This document shows positions 7,585 through 15,204 of a DNA stretch of 19,402 bases, piece by piece. Made by a program: the position numbers and the translations under genes. Source of the DNA: CAYZZU01 sp964483105 (GTDB taxonomy: Bacteria; CG2-30-53-67); assembly GCA_964483105.1 (NCBI GenBank), contig CAYZZU010000043.1:1-19402 (forward strand), given 5' to 3'. Each line of letters begins with the position of its first letter. The stretch's first letter is position 1. The notes below the pieces were generated by a model. It did not search any database. It saw only the letters and a list, made by a program, of their open reading frames with translations, and was not told where the DNA came from.

Positions 7585-8142
7585 TTGCGTATTGTTCCCG
7601 CCCCCCTCTCCGGTCTCCTCGTCATCGAACCGAAGATCTTCGGTGACGGTCGGGGGTTCTTCCTCGAGACCTACGAGAAGAAGCGGTACGCCGAGGCAGG
7701 GATCCCCGCCGAGTTCGTCCAGGACAATCTCTCCCTTTCCCGGCACGGTGTCGTGCGGGGACTGCACTTCCAGAATCCCAACGCCCAGGGGAAGCTGGTG
7801 TACGTCCTGCGTGGGGAGGTATTCGACGTGGCCGTGGACATCCGGTCGGATTCTCCCACCTTCGGCCGATGGTATGGCGTCACCCTCTCCGGTGAGAACA
7901 AGCGGCAGTTCTGGGTCCCCAAAGGATTCGCCCACGGTTTCTGCGTAACCGGGGAATCGGCCCTTTTCGCCTACAAGTGTACCGACTACTATGCCCCACA
8001 AAGCGAAGTGACCATCCGTTGGGACGATCCCGCCATCGGCATCGACTGGCCGATCAAAGATCCCATCATCTCCGAGAAGGATGACAAAGGCGCCTTGCTC
8101 GCGGAGATTGATGAATCCCTTCTCTTCCGGGGAGAAAGTTAG
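7585..8142 (+). CDS. rfbC: dTDP-4-dehydrorhamnose 3,5-epimerase
   Basis: The product is 185 aa, the normal RmlC/RfbC length. It epimerises dTDP-4-keto-6-deoxyglucose at C3 and C5 on the way to dTDP-L-rhamnose. Visible family features are the N-terminal IEPKIFGDGRGFFLETY, FVQDNLSLS, catalytic H61 in VVRGLHFQNP, K70 in AQGKLVYV, WVPKGFAHGF, and Y135/Y136 in KCTDYYAP, ending in DDPAIGIDWP. No ATG fits the conserved N-terminus; TTG 7585 does, with AAGGAAAGG (7565-7573) about 11 bp upstream inside the end of the HEPN gene. Rare start use and near-zero spacing suggest its translation depends on the preceding gene. No other rhamnose-pathway genes are in the window. Confidence 0.92.
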   Translation: MRIVPAPLSGLLVIEPKIFGDGRGFFLETYEKKRYAEAGIPAEFVQDNLSLSRHGVVRGLHFQNPNAQGKLVYVLRGEVFDVAVDIRSDSPTFGRWYGVTLSGENKRQFWVPKGFAHGFCVTGESALFAYKCTDYYAPQSEVTIRWDDPAIGIDWPIKDPIISEKDDKGALLAEIDESLLFRGES

Positions 8143-8182
8143 GCCTGTCCCGAGCTCGTTGAAAGAAGCTGGTCGAAGGGTG
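8143..8182. repeat. Degenerate REP-like palindrome after rfbC
   Basis: The 40 bp after the rfbC stop read like a worn copy of the GAGC-TTGTCGAA / TTCGAC-GGCTC type palindrome that is much better preserved at 13127-13159 and 19052-19090. The remainder of the spacer to 8301 holds no gene that I can support. Confidence 0.4.
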
Positions 8183-8314
8183 AGGGAGAGCTTCCCTTTA
8201 ATCTTCAATCAAGATACAGATCGCCGGAGTGCTGCGGAGGGGTGAGGAGCAAAGAGGGGAAGAGAGCGCCATGCGTGTCACAGACCGGTTTTTTTGCTGA
8301 GAAGGAGAACCATA

Positions 8315-9784
8315 ATGCCCGATGAGAAGTCAGAGTTGCGCTCCGAACCGGTGGATGAAGTTGAACTGATCGATTATATCCATGTCCTTTGCAAACGGAA
8401 GAAACTGATTCTCTTCGGGACGATCCTTTGCATGCTGATTGCGGGCGTGGTGAGTTATCTCTCCCCCGACCGCTATCGCGCGACCCTGATTTTCAGGCCC
8501 GGCATGACCGGTCAGATCATCGATCGGAAAAGAGAAACCGTGGACGACGCGGACGCGATCGTTCGGAGGATCCGAAGCGGCGTTTACGACCGGGGCGTGG
8601 TTGAAAAACTCCACCCCGAAAAGGAGATCGGGAAGATCGCCTGGAAGGTTGAGCACAAACTCAACGACCACCAGATTATCGTCTCCCTCGAGGATCCGGA
8701 CGGTGGTTTCGCCGCGCGCGCGCTGGAGGCGCTGTTTTCGCTGGTCTCCAAGGCCTACGATCAAAGGATCGGTGTTTACAGGGAACTGCTGAAGAATCAA
8801 CTCGCGCGTACCCGCATCAAGATCCAACGCATTGATCAGAAAAAGGCTTACCTGAAAGACAAGATCAAAAAGGAAAAGCTCGGGCTGAAATTGAAACTCA
8901 GCGACCTGGAGGATGAACGGACACTGAAGGAAAGATCCATTCCGGCCAGGGAAAGGCAGATCGAAGAGAAAAAACGGGCGATCCAGCGGGTACAGGGGAA
9001 CATCAAGACCGAAAAAGGGAAGATCAAGGTTAAGGAAGAAGAGATCGTGACCCGCCAGGGGGCGATCCGGACCGTTCAGGAGAAAATGAAGATCCTCGAC
9101 GCGAAGAAGGAGTCCCTTCTTTCCCGGCTTTCACAGATCGAGAACAATTCCACGGATCTTCTGCAGGGCAGGGATTCCCTGGCCAGGAACGGAAAGGCCG
9201 GCAAAGAGGGCATCGCCCTTCTCCTCTTTTCGGACATTGCCCAGAAATCGATCGAATATGCCAACAACCTGCGGGACAGCGCCCTGAACCTCGATATCCA
9301 GAGGGAGGAGCTCAAGCAGCAGGTCCGGGTCGAGAATGCCGGTATTGAGAATGTAAAGGTACAGATCGCGAACATAAAGACCGGGATAGAGAATCTGAAA
9401 CGGAGTATAGAAAATATCCAGAGCGGAATTGCCGACATCCGGAACGAAATCAGCAATATCAGGACGCAGATCAAGGGAATCGGGAGGCAGGAAAAGAAGA
9501 TCAAAAACGACTTTGAAAAGTGGCTTTCCGGGACGCGGCAGGAACTGGCGAAACTGGACGAACAGAAACAGACATTGACATTGAGCGAGGGCGATCTCCG
9601 TGAACAGGCGAAACTGATCTCCCCGTTGCTGCGGATCGAAGGTCCGGTGGAATCTCTGAAACCCGTGGGGCCGGGAAGATCCTCCCGGATTTTTCTCGCC
9701 GCGGTCGGAGGAATGGCAGGATTGATCTTTCTTGCTTTTTTCCTGGAGTATCTTCAGAGCGTGAAGGAGAGAGAAAGGAGGTAG
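8315..9784 (+). CDS. Wzz-like polysaccharide chain-length determinant (long paralogue)
   Basis: The product is 489 aa. A short cytoplasmic N-terminus (VDEVELIDYIHVLCKRKK) leads into membrane segment 1 (about 29-50, LILFGTILCMLIAGVVSYL). About 400 residues of periplasmic domain follow, dominated by heptad-rich coiled coil (about 150-440, with runs such as IENVKVQIANIKTGIENLKR). Membrane segment 2 lies at about 456-480 (IFLAAVGGMAGLIFLAFFLEYL). Two flanking membrane helices around a coiled coil are the Wzz/polysaccharide co-polymerase layout, which sets polymer length with Wzy. AAGGAG (8302-8307) is 7 bp before ATG 8315. It is much longer than classic Wzz (about 330 aa), and no tyrosine-kinase domain is fused. 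The next gene is a paralogue. Confidence 0.85.
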   Translation: MPDEKSELRSEPVDEVELIDYIHVLCKRKKLILFGTILCMLIAGVVSYLSPDRYRATLIFRPGMTGQIIDRKRETVDDADAIVRRIRSGVYDRGVVEKLHPEKEIGKIAWKVEHKLNDHQIIVSLEDPDGGFAARALEALFSLVSKAYDQRIGVYRELLKNQLARTRIKIQRIDQKKAYLKDKIKKEKLGLKLKLSDLEDERTLKERSIPARERQIEEKKRAIQRVQGNIKTEKGKIKVKEEEIVTRQGAIRTVQEKMKILDAKKESLLSRLSQIENNSTDLLQGRDSLARNGKAGKEGIALLLFSDIAQKSIEYANNLRDSALNLDIQREELKQQVRVENAGIENVKVQIANIKTGIENLKRSIENIQSGIADIRNEISNIRTQIKGIGRQEKKIKNDFEKWLSGTRQELAKLDEQKQTLTLSEGDLREQAKLISPLLRIEGPVESLKPVGPGRSSRIFLAAVGGMAGLIFLAFFLEYLQSVKERERR

Positions 9785-9790
9785 CGCCAA

Positions 9791-10977
9791 TTGACGAATC
9801 AGGTTATGGGGGGGAGAGAGGAGATCGTGAACGACGAGGTTGAACTGATCGACTATCTTCACGTGCTCTGCAGACGAAAGATCCTGATACTCCTGGGAAC
9901 CCTTCTCTGCGTGATCATGGGGGGCGTCGCGGGTCTGGTCGCTCCGAAGGTCTATCGGCTCAACACCATTCTTGAAATCGGCACAATCGAGAAAGATGGA
10001 GGCAAACCGTTTCCGATCGAGAAAGCGGCAGTCCTGGTGGAAAAGATCANNNNNNNNNNNNNNNNNNNNNNNNNNNNNNNNNNNNNNNNNNNNNNNNNNN
10101 NNNNNNNNNNNNNNNNNNNNNNNNNNNNNNNNNNNNNNNNNNNNNNNNNGATGGAGGCAAACCGTTTCCGATCGAGAAAGCGGCAGTCCTGGTGGAAAAG
10201 ATCAAGGGGGGGATCTACGACGAGGCGGTCCGGAACAAACTGAACCTGAAGGAAAAGGAATATCCGAAGATCCTGGTCAAAAACCCGAAGAATACCTCTC
10301 TCGTGGAGATCCGGATCGATTCGTCCAGGAAAGAGGTGGCGCGGGATATCCTGCGGAACATGGAAGAGCTCATTCTGAAGGATCACCGCGACCGGATCGG
10401 CATAGAACGGTACAAACTGAAGAACCGAATCCGGGAGATCGAGAACAAGTCGCTCCTGCTGAGCAGCCAGAAGGAGGGGATCAAGGAAGAGATGGCCCTG
10501 GTCCGGAAGAACCGCGAGCAATTGAAAAAACAAATCAAGGACGTGACCGGAAGGCTCTTGGACCTCCGCCGGGAAAAATCGAAGCTGGACCGAAGGGCCA
10601 ACCCGAACAACACCCTGAGCCTCCTCCTTTTCAACAGCGAGATCCAGGAGAACCGGAGATACCTGAATGGCTTGCAGGATAAACTCAACGTGGATCTGGC
10701 CAAGAAAGCGATCGATTTGACGAACAATCTCAACCGGAAGGAGAGAGACATCAAAGCGCTTGCCCTGGAGAAAGATCAGTTGCGGGCCCAGTTGGAGGCC
10801 TTCCGGGAGACCCGGGTTGTGAAGAAGGCAACCATCCCGGAAGACCCGGTCAGCCCGCAGATCAAGCTGGATATTCTCCTGGCCGGGGTAGCCGGTTTCT
10901 TCTTTTTTATCTTTCTCGCCTTTTTCCTGGAGTACCTCAAGAGCGTGAAGGAGAGGGAGGGAAATCTTGCCGGATGA
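9791..10977 (+). CDS. Wzz-like chain-length determinant (short paralogue), split by a scaffold gap
   Basis: Read literally, the frame enters the Ns at 10050. The 55 bp before the gap (9995-10049) are identical to the 55 bp after it (10150-10204). Removing 155 bp joins the frames exactly and gives one 343-aa protein. It has DEVELIDYLHVLCRRKILIL, closely matching the previous gene, membrane segment 1 at about 30-51, a periplasmic coiled coil (IREIENKSLLLSSQKEGIKE), a proline-rich turn (ATIPEDPVSPQIKLD) and membrane segment 2 (AGFFFFIFLAFFLEYL). The start is TTG 9791, because AAAGGAGG (9774-9781) sits 9 bp upstream; GTG 9827 is an alternative. It lies 6 bp after the longer paralogue, so the pair is a tandem duplication in one operon. 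Confidence 0.82.
9995..10204. other. 100-N scaffold gap flanked by a 55-bp identical overlap
   Basis: Exactly 100 Ns (10050-10149) are flanked by identical 55-bp sequences (9995-10049 and 10150-10204). This is the signature of two contigs that overlap but were scaffolded without merging. Collapsing the overlap restores the Wzz-like reading frame, so the true gap is probably minus 55 bp and nothing is missing. Confidence 0.9.
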
Positions 10978-10985
10978 TTGACCTT

Positions 10986-11014
10986 TTGCGATGATTGGTA
11001 TATATTGATATATA
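10986..11014 (+). promoter_or_regulatory. Predicted vapBC promoter with overlapping operator palindrome
   Basis: A -35-like TTGCGA (10986-10991) and -10-like TATATA (11009-11014) are 17 bp apart. A perfect inverted repeat, TATATAT-TG-ATATATA (10999-11014), covers the spacer end and the -10. VapB and VapBC complexes commonly repress their own promoters through such palindromes, so this is a good operator candidate. The AT-rich composition makes a chance palindrome possible. Confidence 0.5.
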
Positions 11015-11040
11015 TCTATGTCGTAGAGAGGGGGCGGGCC

Positions 11041-11280
11041 ATGGCATCGATAGCAAAAATATTTCAAAACGGCCGATCGCAAGCGGTCCGATTGCCAAAG
11101 GAGTTTCGGTTTAAGGGGAATAAAGTGAAAATCAGCAAAAAAGGGGACATGGTCATCCTGGAACCGCTGGGAAGGACGAAGTGGCCGGAGGGGTTCTGGG
11201 ATGATTTCCCGGTGGATCCGGATTTCAAAACACCGGAGGCCTTGCCATCAAAAAATTTTAGTTTGGATGAACCGGGTTAG
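11041..11280 (+). CDS. vapB: VapB antitoxin (SpoVT/AbrB-MazE fold)
   Basis: The product is 79 aa. Residues 1-46 (IAKIFQNGRSQAVRLPKEFR, then KVKISKKGDMVILEPL) form the AbrB-type swapped-hairpin DNA-binding domain. The C-terminal segment (WPEGFWDDFPVDPDF) is the flexible part that normally wraps the VapC toxin. ATG 11041 follows a purine-rich GAGAGGGGGCGGG. The toxin gene starts 2 bp after its stop. It presumably neutralises VapC and represses the promoter just upstream. Confidence 0.88.
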   Translation: MASIAKIFQNGRSQAVRLPKEFRFKGNKVKISKKGDMVILEPLGRTKWPEGFWDDFPVDPDFKTPEALPSKNFSLDEPG

Positions 11281-11282
11281 AC

Positions 11283-11684
11283 ATGTACCTGCTCGATACA
11301 AATATCGTCAGTTACTGGATGCGTGGTGATAAAAGAATCATCGGCCGGATCCGAAAACACGCCCCGGCGGACCTGTCCCTGTCCACCATCACCTTGGCTG
11401 AAATCCTGTACGGAATCGAGAAGTCCCCGCTCAAGAAGAGAGAAAGGCGATTAAAAATAGAAAAGATATCGTCGTTACTGGACCTATATTCTTTTGATGA
11501 GGCGGCGGCCGGGAAATATGCTGTGATACGCGCACAACTTGAAAGAGAAGGCAGGGTGATCAGTGAAAGAGACACGCGGATTGCATCGATTGCCATGGCA
11601 AACAGGCTGACCGTCGTTACGCATAATATAAAAGAATTCGGCCGGATTGGTAAATTGAAAGTTGAGGATTGGGGGACGGGGTGA
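11283..11684 (+). CDS. vapC: VapC toxin, PIN-domain ribonuclease
   Basis: The product is 133 aa, full length for VapC. The acidic PIN centre is visible: D5 in YLLDTNIVSYW, E40 in TITLAEILYGIE, D97 in SERDTRIASIAMA, with N115 in VVTHNIKEFGRI at the fourth position, as in many VapC/FitB-like proteins. These are Mg-dependent RNases that usually cut tRNA or rRNA. Its start is 2 bp after the vapB stop. No defects are seen, so the module looks active. Confidence 0.9.
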   Translation: MYLLDTNIVSYWMRGDKRIIGRIRKHAPADLSLSTITLAEILYGIEKSPLKKRERRLKIEKISSLLDLYSFDEAAAGKYAVIRAQLEREGRVISERDTRIASIAMANRLTVVTHNIKEFGRIGKLKVEDWGTG

Positions 11685-12060
11685 ATCGGCGCGACTAAAA
11701 GGGCAGTTGCGGATGTGGTCGGTGACGCCGAAGCATCGAAGGATGAAGAGCCGGGCGAATCTTTCCTCGGTGGTCTTAAATGACAGATGAAGATCCGGTT
11801 TCGGAACGACGGATCGATCCGTTTGAACGGCTTGAACCGGTTTTACTCTGCGGGGGTGAGGGGGAAGTGCCGGGAGGCTTCCAGGCCGGCGATGGTGTTA
11901 AATGACAAATGAAGATGCGACTTTCCCCTTTTGCTGGATTTCATTGGGAGCAGATGTGAGATAGGTATAGTGGCCCCGGAATTGGTCGGAATCGTGGCGA
12001 ATGACGGAGACCCCGGAGTGCCGATGCGCATCCCCCGCCTCGGATGGGAAGTTTCGATTT
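11685..12060. other. Spacer filled with repeat remnants, no gene seen
   Basis: The spacer between vapC and the next MntA/HepT pair contains two copies of an 'AAATGACA-ATGAAGAT' tail (about 11779-11797 and 11899-11920). It also holds a GAACGG/CCGTTC-type stretch (about 11819-11841: CCGTTTGAACGGCTTGAACC) and G+C-rich filler. Similar tails recur at 17628-17652. Open frames on either strand have no domain or ribosome binding site. I see no gene here. Confidence 0.5.
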
Positions 12061-12122
12061 TCATCCCTTCTCCCCGGCTGGGAGAAAGTGAGGATGAGTG
12101 AAATGTTGAGACCTGACCCTGT
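12061..12122 (+). repeat. Palindromic repeat, copy A
   Basis: This is a shortened copy. It has a hairpin CCTTCTCCCCGGCTGGGAGAAAG flanked by TCATC/GATGA (12061-12097), followed directly by the conserved tail GAAATGTTGAGACCTGACCC (from 12100). The G-rich middle section seen in copies B-D is missing. It ends 24 bp before the MntA-like gene. Confidence 0.75.
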
Positions 12123-12145
12123 GCTGTGACCCGGATCGGAAGAAG

Positions 12146-12550
12146 ATGAAAAAGGATATCGATCGATTGAAATCCCTATTGGCGAACCAGCCTCATGTCC
12201 TGTTTGCCTATCTGCACGGTTCTTTCTTGGAAAGGGAAGATCCTCAGGATATCGATGTGGCGGTCTACCTCTTTCCCACAATATTTGACCGGTTTCACCA
12301 GGATGGTGAAGTGAGCCTCTCTTTTGCGATTCCTCTGGAAATGGAATTGGAAAAACATCTGGCGAGGAAAGTCGACCTGCAGGTTCTGAACCGTGCGCCC
12401 CTGGGATTCCGGTATCGCGTCATTACAGAGGGGAAACTCATTATGGAGCGGGAGAGCAACGCCCGTTGTGAGTTCGAGTATATCTCGCGGGTGGAATATT
12501 ATGATTTCCGTCCCAAGCGGAACGAATATCTGCGGGAGGTAATGACATGA
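12146..12550 (+). CDS. mntA: MntA-like nucleotidyltransferase antitoxin with shortened motif
   Basis: The product is 134 aa. The nucleotidyltransferase motif reads LHGSFLEREDPQDIDVAVYL: G25-S26, then only 8 residues before D35-X-D37, against 10 in the other two copies in this window. Both metal-binding acids remain. The middle (PLEMELEKHLARKVDLQVLN) is typical of MntA. The 3' end overlaps the hepT-like start by 4 bp (ATGA), so the two are coupled. GGAAG precedes the ATG. AMPylation of HepT is the expected role; the shortened loop could change the nucleotide site. Confidence 0.85.
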   Translation: MKKDIDRLKSLLANQPHVLFAYLHGSFLEREDPQDIDVAVYLFPTIFDRFHQDGEVSLSFAIPLEMELEKHLARKVDLQVLNRAPLGFRYRVITEGKLIMERESNARCEFEYISRVEYYDFRPKRNEYLREVMT

Positions 12551-12981
12551 TCAAGGATGTTGATCCCGATCGTATTGGAAAACTTGTCGGCTCCCTGCGT
12601 GAAGCGGTACGGATTCTGAAAGAAATTCAAGCCATCCCGGAGACTGAATTCAAAAAGGGTATCCACCTGCAAGGCAGCGCGAAATATAATTTTATTGTTG
12701 CCATTGAAGCGGCGATCGACATTGCGAACCACCTGATCTCGAAAAGGGCCATGAGGGCTCCGGAAGATTACGCCGACACATTCAAGGTATTGGCGGACGC
12801 AAAGGTGATTGGTCCGGAGTTTGCCTTGGAACTGGTCAAGATGGCACGATTCAGAAATCGTCTGGTCCATATCTATTGGGATGTGGATATCGGTGAGATC
12901 TGGCAAATCATACAGAAAAGGCTGGACGATTTTGAGCGGTATATCTCACAGGTTGGGGTTTATCTGTCGCTGCAAATTTAG
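12547..12981 (+). CDS. hepT: HepT-like HEPN ribonuclease toxin
   Basis: The product is 144 aa (DUF86/HepT). The catalytic RX4HXY motif is intact: R103, H108 and Y110 in RFRNRLVHIYWDVD. Helices such as YNFIVAIEAAIDIANHLIS match the HepT core. The ATG lies inside the stop overlap of the MntA-like gene. This is the second complete type VII pair in the window, about 25-35% similar by eye to the pair at 5973-6804, so a recent duplication is unlikely. Confidence 0.88.
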   Translation: MIKDVDPDRIGKLVGSLREAVRILKEIQAIPETEFKKGIHLQGSAKYNFIVAIEAAIDIANHLISKRAMRAPEDYADTFKVLADAKVIGPEFALELVKMARFRNRLVHIYWDVDIGEIWQIIQKRLDDFERYISQVGVYLSLQI

Positions 12982-13056
12982 GGCGGTTGAATGGTTTCCC
13001 ATTGGGTTTCTGGACGTGGATGGAAGTTACGGCAGGCCTCCGGGCTCCCGCCGATT

Positions 13057-13191
13057 CCCCACCCAATCCCTCCCTTTTGGCAAAGGGGGGCAAGGGGGGA
13101 TTCGCTTTTCCATGCTTAGAACTATCCCGTTCTCCCTTCGACCGGCTCAGGGAGAACGGCTTAAACGGCTTGAACCGTTTGAACCGGTTTT
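13057..13191. repeat. Composite of small palindromic repeats
   Basis: Three elements are joined here. First is a CCCTCCC-TTTTGGCAAAGGGGGG hairpin with the AAGGGGGGCAAGGGGGGATT tail, also present at about 16937 and 18550. Second is a REP-like palindrome with perfect 10-bp arms, CCGTTCTCCC (13127-13136) and GGGAGAACGG (13150-13159). Third is a GAACGG/CCGTTC alternating stretch (13155-13187). No gene is seen between HepT and 13230. Confidence 0.65.
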
Positions 13192-13230
13192 TCTCATGAA
13201 TCTCCTGCCCTGCCGGGCTTTCCAAGTTTT

Positions 13231-13330
13231 TCATTCCTTCTCCTCGCCGGGGAGAAGGTTGGGATGAGGGGGGACTTTCTCGAAAGATTGGGGGGGGTAG
13301 GGTTTGTGAAATGTTGAGACCTGACCCTGT
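13231..13330 (+). repeat. Palindromic repeat, copy B
   Basis: A hairpin TTCCTTCTCCTCGCCGGGGAGAAGG flanked by TCAT/GATGA is followed by a G-rich segment with ACTTTCTCGAAAGATTGG, and then the tail GAAATGTTGAGACCTGACCC (from 13308). It ends 42 bp before the AAA-ATPase/nuclease gene. Confidence 0.8.
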
Positions 13331-13372
13331 TCTGCTGTGTGCAAAAAGTGAGAAATTAAGCGGAAACCGGAC

Positions 13373-14908
13373 ATGAAGAAACTTCCCATCGGCATCCAGA
13401 CCTTCAGCGAGATCAGAGAAGAGCCCTATGTCTATGTCGACAAGACCGGTTTTGCGGTCGACCTCGTCGAGTCGGGAAAATACTACTTCCTCTCCCGCCC
13501 CCGCCGTTTCGGCAAGAGCCTCTTCATCTCCACACTGCAGGCCCTCTTCGAGGGGCGCCGGGAATTCTTTGCCGGTCTTGCCGCCCATGATCGGTGGGAC
13601 TGGGAGACAACCTACCCCGTCATCAAGATCAGTTTTGCCGGGGTGGCAAGAACCGTTGCCGACATGAAGCAGGATATCGAAAACATCCTCAGGATCAATC
13701 AGAAACGCCTGGGAATAACATGTGAGAGAACCGAAGATATCGGCAGTTGTTTTTATGAACTGATTGAGAAATCTTATCGGAAACACCGGCGGAAGGTCGT
13801 CATCCTGGTCGATGAATACGACAAGCTCATCCTCGACAACCTCGACCAGGTGGAGATGGCAAAGGCGGCGCGGGAGATCCTCAAGGACCTCTACACCACC
13901 ATCAAGGAGAGCGACGAGTACATCAAATTTGCCTTCCTGACCGGTGTCAGCAAGTTCGCCAAGGTCTCCATCTTCAGCGGCCTGAACAACCTGGAGGACA
14001 TCAGCCTCAATACCGATTATGCCGCGATCTGCGGCTATACCCAGCATGACCTGGAGGCGACCTTCAGCTCCCACCTGCAAAACGTGGACATGGGCAAGGT
14101 GCGTGAATGGTATAACGGTTACAATTTTATGGGGGAAAAGGTTTACAATCCCTTTGACATTCTCCTTTTTATAAAGAACAAGTACCAATTCGATAATTAC
14201 TGGTTTGCCACCGGCACACCGACCTTTTTGATCAAACTCGTCCAACGGCACAACTATTTTCTCCCCAGGCTTGCCGACCTGTGGGTGAGCAGCAGCCAGA
14301 TCGACACCTTCGACATAGAAAACATCCAGCTCGAGCCGATCCTCTTTCAGGCCGGGTACCTGAGTATCAAAGACGTCAGGGAGAGGAGGCAGGGGGGATA
14401 CGAATATCTTCTTGGAGCGCCGAACAAGGAGATCCGACTTTCGTTTAACGATGTTCTGATCGATTACCTCACGAACCAGCAGACCGAAAAAGGTCGGTAT
14501 CAGGATATCCTGTACGCCGCACTTGAAAATGGAGACCCGGAGCAAATGAAGCGTACCCTCACCGCCCTCTTCGCCTCCATCCCCTACAACCATTACGTCA
14601 ACAACACCATCAGCAGCTATGAAGGCTATTTTGCCGGAGTCGTCTATGCCTACCTGGCCAGCCTCGGCCTGGAGATCACAGCCGAGGATGTGACCAGCCG
14701 GGGCCGGATCGACCTGACCATCAGGATAGGCGGGAATATCTACATCCTCGAATTCAAGGTCGATGCCCCCGGCCGCGCGCTGGAGCAGATCAAGAGTAAA
14801 AATTACCAGCGGAAATATCAGGACCGGCAGGCAAACATCTATCTAATCGGCATTGATTTCAGCTCGGATGAAAAGAATATCGTCGGCTTCGACTGGGAGC
14901 AGGTGTGA
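13373..14908 (+). CDS. AAA-ATPase-like / PD-(D/E)XK nuclease-like protein
   Basis: The product is 511 aa, full length. The N-terminal AAA-ATPase-like domain (PF09820 type) begins with LPIGIQTFSEIREEPYVYVD, has a Walker A-like loop R42-PRRFGK48-S49 and Walker B D147-E148 in VVILVDEYDKL, followed by AFLTGVSKFAKVSIFSGLNN. The C-terminal domain (DUF1703/PF08011 type, about 400-511) carries a PD-(D/E)XK core: D447 in RIDLTIRI, and E460 and K462 in YILEFKVDA. Such genes occur in many copies in anaerobes and Bacteroidota; function is unproven, with defence or mobile-element roles suspected. It stands alone between repeat copies B and C. The ribosome binding site is weak (GGAAAC). Both active-site motifs look intact. 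Confidence 0.85.
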   Translation: MKKLPIGIQTFSEIREEPYVYVDKTGFAVDLVESGKYYFLSRPRRFGKSLFISTLQALFEGRREFFAGLAAHDRWDWETTYPVIKISFAGVARTVADMKQDIENILRINQKRLGITCERTEDIGSCFYELIEKSYRKHRRKVVILVDEYDKLILDNLDQVEMAKAAREILKDLYTTIKESDEYIKFAFLTGVSKFAKVSIFSGLNNLEDISLNTDYAAICGYTQHDLEATFSSHLQNVDMGKVREWYNGYNFMGEKVYNPFDILLFIKNKYQFDNYWFATGTPTFLIKLVQRHNYFLPRLADLWVSSSQIDTFDIENIQLEPILFQAGYLSIKDVRERRQGGYEYLLGAPNKEIRLSFNDVLIDYLTNQQTEKGRYQDILYAALENGDPEQMKRTLTALFASIPYNHYVNNTISSYEGYFAGVVYAYLASLGLEITAEDVTSRGRIDLTIRIGGNIYILEFKVDAPGRALEQIKSKNYQRKYQDRQANIYLIGIDFSSDEKNIVGFDWEQV

Positions 14909-14942
14909 GAAAGCAGGGGCGAGCTTTTTGCTCTCCCCAAGA

Positions 14943-15045
14943 CCTCATCCCTTCTCCCCGCCGGGGAGAAGGTTAGGATGAGGGGGGACTTTCTCGAAGG
15001 ATTGGGGGGGGGTAGGGTTTGTGAAATGTTGAGACCTGACCCTGT
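14943..15045 (+). repeat. Palindromic repeat, copy C
   Basis: This is the best-preserved hairpin of the family. CCTCATCC (14943-14950) pairs with GGATGAGG (14976-14983), and CTTCTCCCC (14951-14959) pairs with GGGGAGAAG (14963-14971), with a GCC loop and a GTTA bulge. A G-rich section with ACTTTCTCGAAGGATTGG follows, then GAAATGTTGAGACCTGACCC (from 15023). It begins 34 bp after the AAA/nuclease stop. Confidence 0.85.
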
Positions 15046-15060
15046 GCTGCTGTGCTCTTG

Positions 15061-15156
15061 TCCCTTCTCCCCGCCGGGGAGAAGGTTAGGATGAGGGGGG
15101 CTTTCTCGAAGGAGTGAGGGGGGGAGGACTTGTGAAATGTTGAGACCTGACTCTGT
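15061..15156 (+). repeat. Palindromic repeat, copy D (tandem with C)
   Basis: This is a second copy immediately after C, in the same orientation, with the identical hairpin core CTTCTCCCC-GCC-GGGGAGAAG. The middle is slightly diverged and the tail at 15134-15156 has one change (GACTCTGT for GACCCTGT). It ends about 50 bp before the abiE promoter. Confidence 0.85.
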
Positions 15157-15204
15157 TCTGTTCTCCTCCCCGAGGACTCCTGGCGCTGATGCAATGATTT
15201 TTCC

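Noticed and set aside
9952..11082. A minus-strand open frame running across the N gap
   Set aside because: It is antisense to the Wzz-like gene, and its length depends on translating Ns.
12908..14593. A 561-codon open frame on the minus strand opposite the AAA-ATPase/nuclease gene
   Set aside because: It is the antisense shadow of a full-length + strand gene with intact Walker and nuclease motifs, extended through non-coding repeats; it has no domain of its own.
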